NCBI GenBank assembly: GCA_000310025.1 | Contig: FN648540.1 | Coordinates: forward strand, 109,413-173,412 | Direction of reading: 5' to 3' | DNA from: Ectocarpus siliculosus | Lineage: Eukaryota > Sar > Phaeophyceae > Ectocarpales > Ectocarpaceae | DNA: 64,000 nucleotides | Part shown: positions 10,883 through 22,627 of the stretch, one piece after another | Layout of the letters: the number at the start of each line of letters is the position of its first letter | Position numbering within the stretch: position 1 is the stretch's first letter | Made by a program: the position numbers and the translations under genes | Notes under the pieces: generated by a model | Database searches by the model: none | What the model was told of the DNA's origin: nothing | What the model saw: only the letters and a program-made list of their open reading frames with translations

Positions 10883-13193
10883 CGGCCGTCAAAACTGACC
10901 TTGTTTGAGAGCCTTCCGTTTTGGCTCTTTGACATGAATTTAGATTGGTGTGAATTTTTATCTTGATTTCAAAGGAGGCGTGCGGAGGTAGACGCGTGAA
11001 ATGTATGTTTTGAGCAGCCTCTACTGCCGCCCTGTGCGAGAAGAGAGTAAACAATTTCTGTTTTTCGCGATGCCTTCCGACTGGTATTGCATGTCTCTCG
11101 TGCAATTTTCTGGACTCTTGCGTTTGTTTAAAAAACTTGTCAGCCTCTGTTTCCTAACAAACTTTTTGTGAACTTCGGGCCCATGCTGTACTCAAGATAT
11201 TCCTCTGAGAAAAAGAGAGACCTTCTACTGTAATCCAAGCTGTAGGTTGCCCGGTGCCTCCTTTCATCGGTGGGCGAGATGCTTCTTCCGCGCTTTGCCC
11301 CTAGTAGGGCGAGGGGCCTTCTTGTTCCTGGTTCTGTGCTTTTGGGCCGGGTTCGCTCGTCTCCGAGTTAGTCTACGTGATCGGCAGTTATTGTCGCGTT
11401 TGGACGATACTGTCTGGACCCCTCTTTATTTCGGGTCTTTGATTGCTGGAAAGGTGTACCCCTTTTGGGCAGTTGTTGTTTGGGGTGTTGAGCAGAGCAT
11501 TGGTCTACTAACCTCCGGGGTGGATGATATGATTATGATGGATATGATGCTCGGGGCCTTGTCTTGCCTTGCCCACACATCTCTCACTCGTTAATCAACA
11601 AGATCTTGAGGCAACCTTCTTTGTCTTTCGGCCTCTGACGAAGCTGCCGTACCCAAACAGTTGTTCTATGACCACGGAAAGCGTCCGCGTCAGTTGGACC
11701 ACTATTGTGCGGACGTTGTGAGGTACTGAGCGGAGACCGGAACGGTTTTTCATGTGAAGGCAACAAATATCATCCCGTTTTCTTTTTTTCCGTCCTTTGT
11801 CGTACGTGTGTGTGCACTTTGAGCTTGCACTTGAGCCCATCGATGTGACCAAGGGTGCTCACCAGGATGCAGTGGGCAAAACAGCACGGAGATACATTTT
11901 TTAGATATATATATTTCCATTGGTGGAGTCGCTTTTGTTCGTAACGGACTTTTTGTGCTCAACATGCATGTTTTCTGCCGCAGCGTCTACAGGAGAAGAC
12001 GGGCACAAGAACTCCGGCGCAGGGATCCTCAGCAGCAGCATCGTCAGCGTCAGCATCAGCATCGTCGTCGCCATCGCGTCAAGCACCAAAAAGTTAGTCG
12101 GTGTATCAGTTGGTCAAATGATCCCTTATCCAGCGACAAGTTTTTGTTTTCGTGACGCGCGCCTCTGCTTAGTGTTCCCCCCCTTGCGTTACTAGGGTAG
12201 GAAAGGAGTTGTCAAATCTGCTTCTTGTGTAAACAGGGAACGCCTGTATGTCCTGGTTTTCCAATTTCTCACTCCGGTAGATTCAAAACTACCATCGCGC
12301 CGCCACCGTCCGCAGACGTCGCGACTGCACTAAGATAGGGTGGGGTATTTGCACAGATGCACAGACAGCCTCGTCCGCTTTTCATACCCCCTGCGCTTTT
12401 TTTATTTTTTGCGTGCATTTATTTTTTGCGTGCACATGCCTAGACTACCCCTGTTTTCCCGGGTGTATCTACACAGTATATGGTTCGAAACCAAAAGGCA
12501 CCTCTTGCGTGTGATGATCGGCAGGTCTAATAACAATGCCTTTTCTCTTTTAGGAAGCTTTTCTCTTGTAGGAAGTGTTTCCGGGTGTTTTGCTCCGTTC
12601 GGACCTTGTCAATGGTCTGCCGACCAGCTGACTACCGTGGCCGATAATTACTAGAGAGGGAGAGGCAATGAGCCGCGATGGTGCTGTCCATCATTTTGAG
12701 TCCGACTCTTCGACGAAAAGACAAAATTCCTGCAGCGAACGGCCGTTGGGATGCGTAAGAATAGACCACACACCATACGTACGTGTACGTTCCCCACCGA
12801 TTTGTGTTGTCGGTGGTTTCTCTGCACAGAGTGAACCAGCAGCAATGGCAAGTACCGCGAGTGGTGTGTATGCAACGTCTTGTGTTGTGGCTGATAGAGC
12901 CCGTGGGACATGGAACCCACGGAATCTGAGGTGGCGAGATGCGAGAGTCGACAACACATACTCCAGAGTATATGCATGCGAGAACAACCCTACCGCCTAA
13001 AAACAAATATGCATGCTCTGCTTCATTTTTGCCCCGTGGCACAGATTTGTTTCCATATCATTCTCCCTTGCTCTCCTTGCTCTGCTTCGTCTGTAGGCTC
13101 TCTTTCTTCACCCATTCGCTCAGCACGAAGCCGCCCCAAGCCCATAATTTTTTTTTGTATTATTTCTTTTGTTTTTTCCACGCATTATCTCAG
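10883..13193. other. No supported gene (contains upstream sequence of FNIP copy 2)
   Basis: Short open frames only. A small tandem duplication (TTTATTTTTTGCGTGCA, twice) lies at 12401-12437. From about 13105 the sequence aligns with the region upstream of FNIP copy 1 (shared ATTCGCTCAGCA.GAAGC), so the duplication unit includes the preceding intron. Confidence 0.45.
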
Positions 13194-14470
13194 AACAAAG
13201 CCTGTGCCTGGACGCGTTTGTGGCGGTACTGAATCATCAATCTTGCGAGGAAGGACTAAAGCGCTGGTACACGTCTATTCGGGAGCTACAGCTGGTATCG
13301 CTGGAGTTTTGCGGGGTGTGCAGAAGCACCTCGATCTTGCGTGTGCGTGTGGATCACAAAGCGCCTCCTAGCTTGTGGTCTCCTACCAAATCTTTCTCGT
13401 ACGCCCTACCGGACGCTTGGAATCGCGTGCCGACTGTGCGGGCCTATGGTTGGACTTGGTCGATTCCGGTGGATACTCTGTTGAAGGTTCGTGACCTTCG
13501 ATATTGGGCGCAAACGGAACTGAGCCGTCGAGGATCTTTCCCTGAAGCAAAGCTGGCATCAGTGGTTTGGCCCCAAGGGCTCAAACAGCTGGAATTCGAT
13601 TTGGACACGGCCGTGGAAAAAGCATCGTGGCCGGCGTCATTGCAAAGCCTGGCGTTTGGATGTAGCTTCAACCAGCCCATTCTCGGAGCAGTGTGGCCGT
13701 CCTCCCTGCAACAGGTTTCACTGGGCCATGACTTCAACCAGCCAATCGATGGAGTCCGGTGGCCGTCTTCCCTGCGAGAGCTATCGTTTGGATACAAGTT
13801 CAACCAGCCCATAGCCGGCGTCTTGTGGCCGGGTTCGCTGGAGACCCTATCGTTTGGCAATTGCTTCGACCAGCCTATCACTGAAACCGTGTGGCCGCCC
13901 TCACTGCAGCAACTATCGTTTGGGCATTGCTTCGACCAGGGTATCGTCGGAGCTGTGTGGCCGGCCTCCCTTCAGCAGCTATCGTTTGGGTATCAATTCA
14001 ACAAAACTCTCGCCGGGGTTGTGTGGCCGGCGTACTTGCAGAGGCTGTTGTTCGGGCATTTCTTCAACCAACCCATCGCCGAAGTCTGGTGGCCGGCCTC
14101 CCTGCAACAGCTTTCGTTTGGAGGTTCATTCAACCAACCCGTCACCGGGGTCTCGTGGCCGGCTTCACTGCAGCAACTGTCGTTCGGAGGCTTCTTCAAC
14201 CAACCCATCACCCAAGTAGTCTGGCCGGCCTCCCTGCAACAGCTATCGTTTGGGGCGTTGTTTAACCAGCCCATTGCCGGGGCCTCGTGGCCGGCGTCAC
14301 TGCAGCAGCTCTCCTTTGGGGATAACTTCAACCAGCCCATAGCCGGCGTCTTGTGGCCGGGTTCGCTGCAGGACCTATCGTTCGGGTTTGGTTTCATGCA
14401 ATCTGCTAGAGGGGTTGTGTGGCCGGCCTCCTTAAGAAGCGTGGCTCTTGGGGGAACCAAGCTCCTATGA
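13194..14470 (+). CDS. FNIP-repeat protein, copy 2 (3' exon, 14 repeats)
   Basis: This is a paralogue of the gene at 511-2282. The N-terminal region and repeat units 1-5 are nearly identical to copy 1, including the intron sequence upstream and the acceptor (TTATCTCAG at 13185-13193). From unit 6 on the two diverge, and this copy has only 14 units of 22 residues before its stop at 14468-14470. A short insertion/replacement distinguishes the linker before RAYGW (TKSFSYALPD here, YKSQAIPDDY in copy 1). Units 4-5 and 12-13 share a run of about 43 identical bases, which suggests internal recombination. As in copy 1 there is no ATG in this exon, so the first exon lies upstream and is not identified. 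Function is unknown; the solenoid suggests a binding protein. Confidence 0.8.
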
Positions 14471-16630
14471 CAGCAGTGGTTGAGACAATATCTCCGGTTG
14501 TGAGGATCCTGTTCAGGGCACACTAGAACACGGACGATCTGGCTGTGGAAACGGGTAGGCGTTCAGGAGTTAATATTTTTTCCCACCATCCCGTGGAAAC
14601 AAGTTACTCGTATGTGGTTACATCGCTGTTGGTGAGGGATGCTGTCGTCACTCTTTGTCAGTTGACGTGGCCGAAACGCTCGAAGCGCAAAAACAAATGG
14701 CCGAGTTTGTGGATGCATCATCAGCAAGGGTCGCACAGGAAGGTCTCAGGATTCAGACTATTGTGCAGATCACGCAGAAGCTTTCGTCTGGTGATTAACT
14801 TTTGTACCGATTGGCCATCATCCTGACAGGCGAGGATACCTAACACGCCCGGGACAGCGAGGTGCCTACAGCAGTTCCAGCAGTGTTCAATTACAGCATA
14901 TTTATTTCGGTCATGGTGAGGGTGTCATCAGGACATGCGAAACCAACAGTGATGGAAATGATTTCTCCAGTAGACGGTAGACGATGCTACAGTAGACGTT
15001 TGGGACAACTGGGGGTATTGGCTGGATAGCGGTGATACCCAGTCAAGTGAATCGCATCGGCAACTTGTATGGGCAGGCAACCATTAGCACTCGTATGCAT
15101 ATGCTCAAGTGTTTTCAGGAGCTGTAGTTTTGCCTTCAACTTTGCATCCTTGACCCGTTTGCCTTCGTTTCAAAAACTTATCGTGGGAGCACATCCTGAC
15201 TCAGTCCTATGCCTTCTTCAACGAATGCACCAAGGTGCATTCTGCGGCCTCTTCATACAGTCTGAAAGACGATGACATTTCGTTGACTGTAAATGCTAAT
15301 GCTCGCCTGCAACAACGGCCTCCCTCATGCTGCAGGGGTGGGAGAAGGGGGGGATACTTCGCGAGGAAGCTCTATAAGAGAGTGCACAAAAGTGCAGCAC
15401 GTAAGAGTTGTTTTCCGTAATAAGTGAATGCACAGGTTAGGTTAGATTTTGGCCTCGATTCAACTTCTTCTCAACCGTTTAGACGAGATTGTGACGTGAC
15501 GCTGGTATGGATAATTTTGGGTGGAGCTCGAACAAGAACAGGCTGAGTAGTCTGTCCGCCCGATTTTGTTCGTGAGCCGTGCTATCCATTGGAACGTTTT
15601 GACTTTGTGTCGGTGATCAGTCGTTTGCATGGATAGCTGTGGTCCACATACGATTTGCAATCATTCCGATCGCGAGGCCTTGGAACGTGTCGCTGACGTG
15701 GGCGAGCGCAACGCGCGCGTACAACACTGACTGTTTTTCCCCGAAGGCCGACACACATCATATCATGCCCTCATGAAACCCACGAAAAGGCGATTCCGGC
15801 CTCCGGCACTCGAAAATCGAAACATAACTCAGCGCTGTATCATAGAACACATCGTGACGTACACAACCTTCAAAAATCCCGCTAGTATACCTTCGACTCG
15901 TGAGAATGGGAACACACGAACAGTTGTCCCGTTGAACTCTTCAACGGCAGCCCGTAACGCCCGATTCAACTATCGGGAATGAAAGCCTACCCTCCCGGAG
16001 CGGTTCCGTCTCCGCAACGCTCCCTACCACACAAAGAACTCGTAGCCGGTGTGCGGCACTAATCGCGTGCAAGCACGCATAGGATCACCACACTCTTGCC
16101 GCCAAGACTCTTTTCTACGAAACATGATCTACACGTGTGCTGCAAAACGTGCATGTCTCGCAAAAGCACCCGTTGCAGAATTTCCATTGACTCTCTCCAC
16201 AACCCAAGAGCCACCAGCGCACGAGACCTGTCAGTCAACATATTGAGCAAGAGCTTGCTCCGCTGGACGTCGCGCCCTGCGAACTCGAACCCTCCCGAGC
16301 ACCGTCCGGATGTACCGCCTCCACGTGTGAAACCAGCAGCGCGACGTCAGCAAAATGGAGATTGCAGATCGGGCAAGTCTCCCCTGAGCTACTGCTTCCT
16401 CCGCCGCCGCCACCGCCGTGTGCTCGAAACTGCTGCCCCTAGGGATTAGAAAACAAACGAAGGCGACCGGGAAGGAGGTGAGGGTGGAGTTAAACAACTC
16501 CACGGGACTGAATCACTACTTCTTGAAGAACGAAAACTTAACAATAAACCAGACAACCAGGGGAACCACGAAATTCCTTGACCTTGCGGCTCGGCGGTGG
16601 TCCGGTAGAGCACAACCCTACCATCCGGTC
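14471..16630. other. No supported gene
   Basis: Only short frames without recognisable domains are present; nothing repetitive stands out by eye. Confidence 0.4.
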
Positions 16631-16740
16631 GCCCCGGTGGTCTAGTGGGTACCCTCGCAGCCTACTAAGGGCCAGGTCATGGGTTCGAGTCCCGGCAAAG
16701 TGAGTTCTTTGTCTCACTAAATAAATCTTGGTCTAAGTTG
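16631..16740 (+). repeat. tRNA-derived SINE-like sequence (A and B boxes)
   Basis: A perfect pol III A box (TGGTCTAGTGG at 16638) and B box (GGTTCGAGTCC at 16682) lie 44 bases apart, as in a tRNA gene. However, the flanking 7-base segments do not pair as an acceptor stem, the D stem fails, and only part of the T stem pairs. This is therefore not a working tRNA and better fits a tRNA-derived SINE head or a tRNA pseudogene. The following TCACTAAATAAATCTTGG may be its tail. Confidence 0.5.
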
Positions 16741-17213
16741 GAAGCGACGCGCTGCAAAGATCGTTATTAGTAAACTAGATCGACTTCATAAGTCGCGAGG
16801 GAAGGGATTGGGGTACCCTTCTCGCGATAAAAATATCTCAGGCAGGAACCGCAGGAGGGGGTCCAACCCCCCCCCTCCTATGTGACCCCGGTTGGGTCGT
16901 CTAGCTAGTAGAAGTGGAGGATGGGGGCCAGAGGGGCAAACGACAGAGTCCAATGATGGGAGAAAAAAAGAAAAAAAAACTCCTGTAAGCGACAAGAAAT
17001 ATATTATCTCCAAGCAGCACGTGGGATGGTCAGCGGAAGGAGACCGCTACAGCGTGGTTCTGGGATCGAGACCGAGCTGTGCAAAGTATTGCAGGACATG
17101 GTGCAGGTGGAACGGCCCTCAACAAACACGGAAAGTATGTACGTCATCTCGAAGCCTCCAAGCTAACCACCTGCTGACATCGAGAAGGCGCTTTAATCGC
17201 ACTGTCCTCTCAC

Positions 17214-17387
17214 CTCGGAGTGGAAGGCCTCTACGTGAGCCACAAGCGATCCGATATCGCCAAAGGTAGCTCCACATTGCGGGCATTGCTCGCTTTGCCC
17301 GCCACTACCCCCAAAGCTTCGTGCTTGAGCCGCCGGGTTTTCCCTTCTCCTGCGATCGGCGGTAGCCTGCAGCGACACGCAGTGCAT
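17214..17387 (-). CDS. C2H2 zinc-finger exon
   Basis: A minus-strand frame encodes one classical C2H2 finger, CPQCGATFGDIGSLVAHVEAFH (C-x2-C-x12-H-x4-H), preceded by a basic stretch (DRRRRENPAAQ). The frame leaves the finger through HSE into a good donor (GTGAGAGG) at 17213. A good acceptor (CGCTGCAG) at 17367 would give an exon of 51 codons, 17214-17366, in phase 0 at both ends. Alternatively an ATG at 17385-17387 opens the same frame. Flanking exons were not identified, so this is one exon of a nucleic-acid-binding or adaptor protein of unknown role. Confidence 0.5.
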
Positions 17388-17399
17388 TGGGCCAATCAG

Positions 17400-20300
17400 G
17401 GCTCATGTTAGATGGTGCAGACACATCTGCAGGACATTGGAATGTGTCCGATCCCTCCAATGTGCTGCCAACAGAAACACTCCTGCTACCAAGTGTCATA
17501 TTTCCTAGAACTCGGAAGAACCTAGGGAAGCACAACGTTTCCACAATCGAACAAGACGTGCCGTAAGCACAACACCTTCAGAATAGCTACACACCTAGAC
17601 TGGAGGGGTGACTTGCAGAAGAACTATCGTGTCTTTGCTACCAAATACCCTGCAGCTCTTAAGTAGATCTTTCCGTGCAAGCTGCCGGAAACGACTCGCA
17701 GAAACGGTGTCGGTCGAGTAACGCCAGACCAGAACATGCTACCACTTCGAAAACAGATGTCATTGCACGCCGTCAACGCAAGACAAAGCCTAGGAGGACG
17801 AAGGCTACTGGTACGAGAAACTTCCGTGAGAGTATATTTCACTATTGTCGAAGGTCAAGCAAGCCCAAGGAATACTCTACACAGGCCTTGGAGTGATTGG
17901 AACACCGCCACCACTTCGGCCAAGAGCGTGCTGGAGGAGAATTGGCGCGGGTGGCATAGGCTCAGGTGGACTTACGTTCCCCGCACCACCGCCAAGCACC
18001 CGCACAAGGGTTTGACGTTTCGCTGAAGGATCACGGAAACCCCTGCGAACACCACAGTCCGGGCATTTCAGTTACACTTCCGAGGGTGCTCGACTACACT
18101 CTTGTGCACTTGCCGGGTGTCCGTTCTTACTGACTGGCGTGTAAGTCACCGCGGCGTACTGCAGCATAACAAGACCGCATCGTACTAGGTCAGCACGATC
18201 CCGTTCGGATCCTAGCGGTGTAAAGAGAGGTTGACAAGCAGGAAGTCGACTGCAGTCCCCGCTCAAGCTGTAAAACTCGCACACCCGCGTCAGCCAAAAC
18301 CACGTTATGCGAAACTGGGACACCGAAGATGGATATTTCGGTCTCTCCATGGCGGCAATCGTGCTCCGGGTGACACATACACATACCTGCACTGCTGTTT
18401 GCGCTGTCGTGCGTGCCCCATTGCCAAGGAGTTGTGAGTTGTCGTCTACCCCAACCAAAACCCAACCAACAGACAACGCAGCCACCAGCGACCCAGAAGA
18501 CCCACACAACAACACAACAACGCATCGAAGAACGCCTGTCTCACCCGGGCCGTGTTCGCGTCAGCGTCGCGGCGGGACGATGCGGCGGCCCTGTTCTGTG
18601 CTGCCTTTTCCCTCAGCGACATCGGACGCGATTGGTTCGCCTGCGCTGCCATTCGCCTAGCAGCAGCGGCCGCTGCGGAACCCCTCGCATCGCCACGGCT
18701 GGACGCGCTGCAGTTATGACTGGGGTGTCGATGGACGGCGACAGCAAACGAGAACGGTTACATACCGCGAATGCCCGTCGTCGTGCCCATGAACGAATTG
18801 GTTTCGAGGTCGAGACACTCGTTCTATTGACGTGAGTAGGGTTGTGATAATTGCGCCATTGTGGATGTCAGAGGATGATGTTTGAGCACGGCAATCGCGC
18901 AATACGGCGTGCGACACGAGTCACCAGAATCTCTGCATTCGGGCATGTTGCAGCGGTAGCGTATTAAGAACCCGAACGCTACCTCGACAGGAGGTGGTCC
19001 CTATCCCTTTCGTGTGAGACGGGATCAGTGACTCGGTATTCCATCATGTCATGAACACTTGGCTCTCAACAACCGACGTCGCACAGTCGTATCAGGAAAT
19101 GTGTTTAAGGATGTTTGGAGGCATGACGGACCTGTCCGGGAACCTGTGTGTCAAGCACGTCTCCTTGCCGCAGCTGGCACACCGTTGTGTGTTCGTTGGT
19201 CCGAGTACCACTCGACAGCTCGCCGCTGCACATCTGTTGTGCGAAGGACAATTGCGGGATGTGATGGGCAGAATCACGCACGATGCTGTTATACGGCAAG
19301 TGCTGTGCATGATGGGCACCGCCATGCCGTAGGTCGCAAAGACGGGAGCAACTCTCGCCAGAAAAAGCAAAGATTATAGTAGTTATATTCAGGTTCCCGC
19401 GGAGGTTGTCAAAGGTTAGGGTTGTTACCAATCATCCTCATGATGCCGCGCCGACAAGAAGGGTGACAACATAGACGGTGCGGTAAGGGACCCAGGAAGG
19501 GATGCTCGAAACGCTAACTTCTTACTTGAGAGGTCACGATGGATGTGACGAACAAAAAACGGGGATTCGTCGCGTACGTCAACAGCGGCAGGAGGGCTTG
19601 CGAGGCGAAGAAAATCGTGTGTTACCTCGATCGCGCCTACGGCGGTGCTCCGTCGCGCAAGCGGCGCATGGTTCGTGGTCAAAAGGCTAGGTCACGAATA
19701 CGTTAGATAACACCCCCCTCCCGCCGTACCTCTTCTTTGTCTGCTTGGCCCTCTTGTAATCCTCGGGGTTGCAGTCTGTTCTCGTGTGCAAATCCCACCT
19801 GCTCGGATCCAGGAAAAAAAAAAAAAGCACAACAAAGGGCAGACGATGAAACATCAACAAGCACCGAAAAACAAAACCGCAGACCAGCAACCTTCCGATT
19901 CCAGGCACAGCAAGGTCATGAAAGCCGCTGACCACCTCATGTGTAAACGACAAAAAAAATACAACTTAATGTGCCTGGTGTAGATTCGAGGACACGCACA
20001 TGGGGCAGAGAGCAAGCACGAAACGACGGCAAAAAAACAACCAGCAAACGCCATAAACGCGGCACCACCACGCCACAAGCAGCTCAGAATAGCAGCCTCC
20101 GATGAGCAACTACACCAGTAGCGCGTGACTTGGGGGTTCCGCAGAACCGTCAGCGTCGGCACCTTTTTCAGAGCCTATTGCTCGCTGCAGAACCAACTGG
20201 CAACACGGGTTGGCATGTGATTCACTCCATATGCGTGTAGAGTACAGAACGATTGAATTTTGCTTCGCCTTTACTTATGAAAGCAACACTTGCTGTCACG

Positions 20301-20638
20301 TAGCAAGTCAAACACGAGATCGGCCAAAGCAGCAGCTCTGGGACCGACGAATGAGGCCTACGCTGCAGCGGTGCGACACAATTTCATTGCCTTGTCTTAC
20401 ACACGAGACAAAAACAGAGCGCGATTTACTCTCGTTGCTCCATGTTCGAAAGGACAGCGACGGCAAAAAATACGCTTGACAAACAACCATCGGGCGGTGC
20501 CATCCATTCAGCACAACCGCAATTCCACAACATGACAATAGTAAGCATTGTGTCCCTAAGGTCTACATTAACCCCGAGTGGTGCAGAGGGGCTAGGGGGC
20601 GAGGGATTGCGTGGGGCGATGCCGTATTATATACTCAC
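17400..20638. other. No supported gene
   Basis: Many short frames occur on both strands, none with a recognisable domain or a convincing donor/acceptor pair. The 3' exons of the AN1 zinc-finger gene (minus strand) should lie at the high-coordinate end of this stretch, but I could not place them. Confidence 0.35.
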
Positions 20639-20774
20639 TGCTGATTGGGGTCCTGGCCCCCGTTGAAGCGAACTGTCTTCTTGCAGAGGGGACACACCAG
20701 GGCTCGAAAGTCCTTGTTTCCAGATGCCGCGCATGAGTGAGCCGCGTAGCTTCGGTGCGATAGACAGAACGTGC
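20639..20774 (-). CDS. AN1-type zinc-finger protein, internal exon
   Basis: Read on the minus strand between an acceptor (CCCTGCCACAG) and a donor (GTGAGTAT), the exon is 136 bases: 2 + 44 codons + 2. It encodes GTFCLSHRSYAAHSC followed by NKDFRALVCPLCKKTV and GGQDPN. This is the C-terminal half of an AN1 zinc finger (FC..H.....H.C) plus the adjoining KD...CPLC...V...GQDPN segment seen in ZFAND2-type proteins, which act in stress response and proteasome-associated protein quality control. The first zinc-ligand cysteines should be in an upstream exon; a CFKCD segment at about 20985-21005 on the same strand is a weak candidate. The gene is only partly resolved. Confidence 0.6.
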
Positions 20775-21397
20775 CTGTGGCAGGGTACCCACGACAATCA
20801 AAAGGGCAAACACGAGCATCGCCATCTTTGTTTACTCACAAGAGGGAAAGAGCTATTTCGACTGTTTCAATGGTAGTACGCATAGAAAATATCACAATTC
20901 TCCCTCCCGGACCGACACTCAAGTGCCAAAATGTTGTTCATCACGGGTGATCCTCACAGAGACCGCGGAATTTTCTTTCATCTGGGCACATCACATTTGA
21001 AGCAAAACGCGGCTTTCGCAACGACGAGCTTGGCGCGTTCGGCGCTGCGCGAGGAAAAGAAATTGCCGCTTCCGAGCTTGGCGACTGAGTAGTGCAGGTG
21101 CACCTGGGTTTCATGATGTAGGTCGTCATCAGTATGTGGAGGGTCGGAAACGACGAACTCCACCAACAGCACCACCATCAACGGCCAGCGGCGGAGTCAG
21201 CGGCGCCATCACAGCCTTGAATACCTCCGGCCTTCGTATCGAATCGAGCACACGACTACCGCTCATCGAATCACGCACCGAACGCTCTGCCACCTCTGCG
21301 TTCTTCTGTGGATACGCAACATGTAGGCTACTCACGGAATCGAGACATCTCAATACACAGGGGGAGCTGTTGCAGACTCATTGACAGACCCTCGCCG

Positions 21398-21576
21398 CAG
21401 ACTACCGTAGGATACACAAGATACCCCCTGGACCGATTTTCAAAAATGACTGTGTGGGAGCCGTTTGTCGACAGCGTTCCGAAAACATAATATTTGATTT
21501 CCGCACCCCGTCGTGGAGAAATCGAGCTTCGAAGTTGGGGGGTTGTATCTTGTGTCATGTCACCTACAGGTAGTCT
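21398..21576. mobile_element. Short TIR element (MITE-like), copy 1
   Basis: The ~180-bp block has inverted ends: AGACTACCGTAGGATACAC at the left and, read from the right on the other strand, TAGACTACCTGTAGGTGAC. ACACAAGATAC is present inside both ends. An internal GACCGATTTTCAAA and an ATCGAGCTT segment are shared with the block at 48590-48810. There is no coding capacity. Confidence 0.55.
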
Positions 21577-22627
21577 AATGTGGTCCAAGCGCTGCTGTGC
21601 ATAGAAATAGAAATGCCCACATACATGCATAATCTTACTGAGAGCAATGCTTGCGTGTCCATATGATACAGGGCAGGAAGTAACTCTGTAACTCGACGAG
21701 AATTTTCAGAACGCGGTTTGCATGTGGTTGGTGAGAAACAGAACTATACCGCCATCTCTTTGTCACAGCAGTATTTAGCAGCACCGAAGGGGTGGTAGAC
21801 CCCGAGGACATTGGTGAACATTGTGTGTGCCGGGGAGCACCAGACAGCTGTAGCACAGAAGCCGGCCTTGAGGCTCACGTAGAGCTATGAGTACAATGCG
21901 AGCTGTGTGGGGCGACACCGACTGTTTGTACGAAGACTTTACCTGCTGATCAGGGCTCCTGTGCCATCGCGATCGGCAGCAACAGCAGTGTGTATTGTGT
22001 GTTGTTGTTGGCCTGGTTGTGAACGGCCTAAACTCTTACTTTTCATCTCGATGTAGTTTGCCATCTGCTGAAGTCGTGAACGCTACAGGCGTTGAGGTGC
22101 ATACTGGAACACTGCGAGAGGGGCCTAAATGACTCGAAAGTAGACTTGGGAACGTTTAGAACGCCTCACACACATCAAATATGCTGCTGCTGTTGTCAAC
22201 CAACTATTCGTGGTGTAGAGCGTTAACTCTCCTCTCACCGTTACAACAGTCACACTCGAACGGCAGGAAGTCCTGCTGGTTGCAGTTCTCTGCTCCGCAG
22301 TGCTTCCCGACGCCCGTAAACTCCGGCATACTGGCCCGTGTGTCGTGTCTTCGTGGTTTTGGGAACGGACTGTCGAAGAGTGCGGAGGAATTGGGCAGAG
22401 GCCCCGCAAAGCGGAAATAGGTTCTGAACAGGTACCCTTGTCATTCCGCGGAGCCCTTCCGCGGAGCCCTTTCGCGGAGTGTCAGTTGTTGATTGGTACA
22501 ACTTACGCCCGAGCGAGAGATCAGGTCGACCTCTAACCTTGTCCTCTACTCTCGAGTGCACTCTCTCAAGAGCTCTCGTTTGTTCTTGCAGGGATCATCG
22601 GGATAGATCGGTTGTGGATGAGACGAC
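21577..22627. other. Upstream region of the SNARE gene; no other gene supported
   Basis: A triplicated GC-rich unit (CGCGGAGCCCTT-like) lies at about 22445-22480, roughly 150-180 bases upstream of the SNARE start codon. It could be part of the promoter. Nothing else is recognisable. Confidence 0.35.

Noticed and set aside
16631-16705. Functional tRNA gene
   Set aside because: The acceptor and D stems do not pair even though the A and B boxes are perfect.
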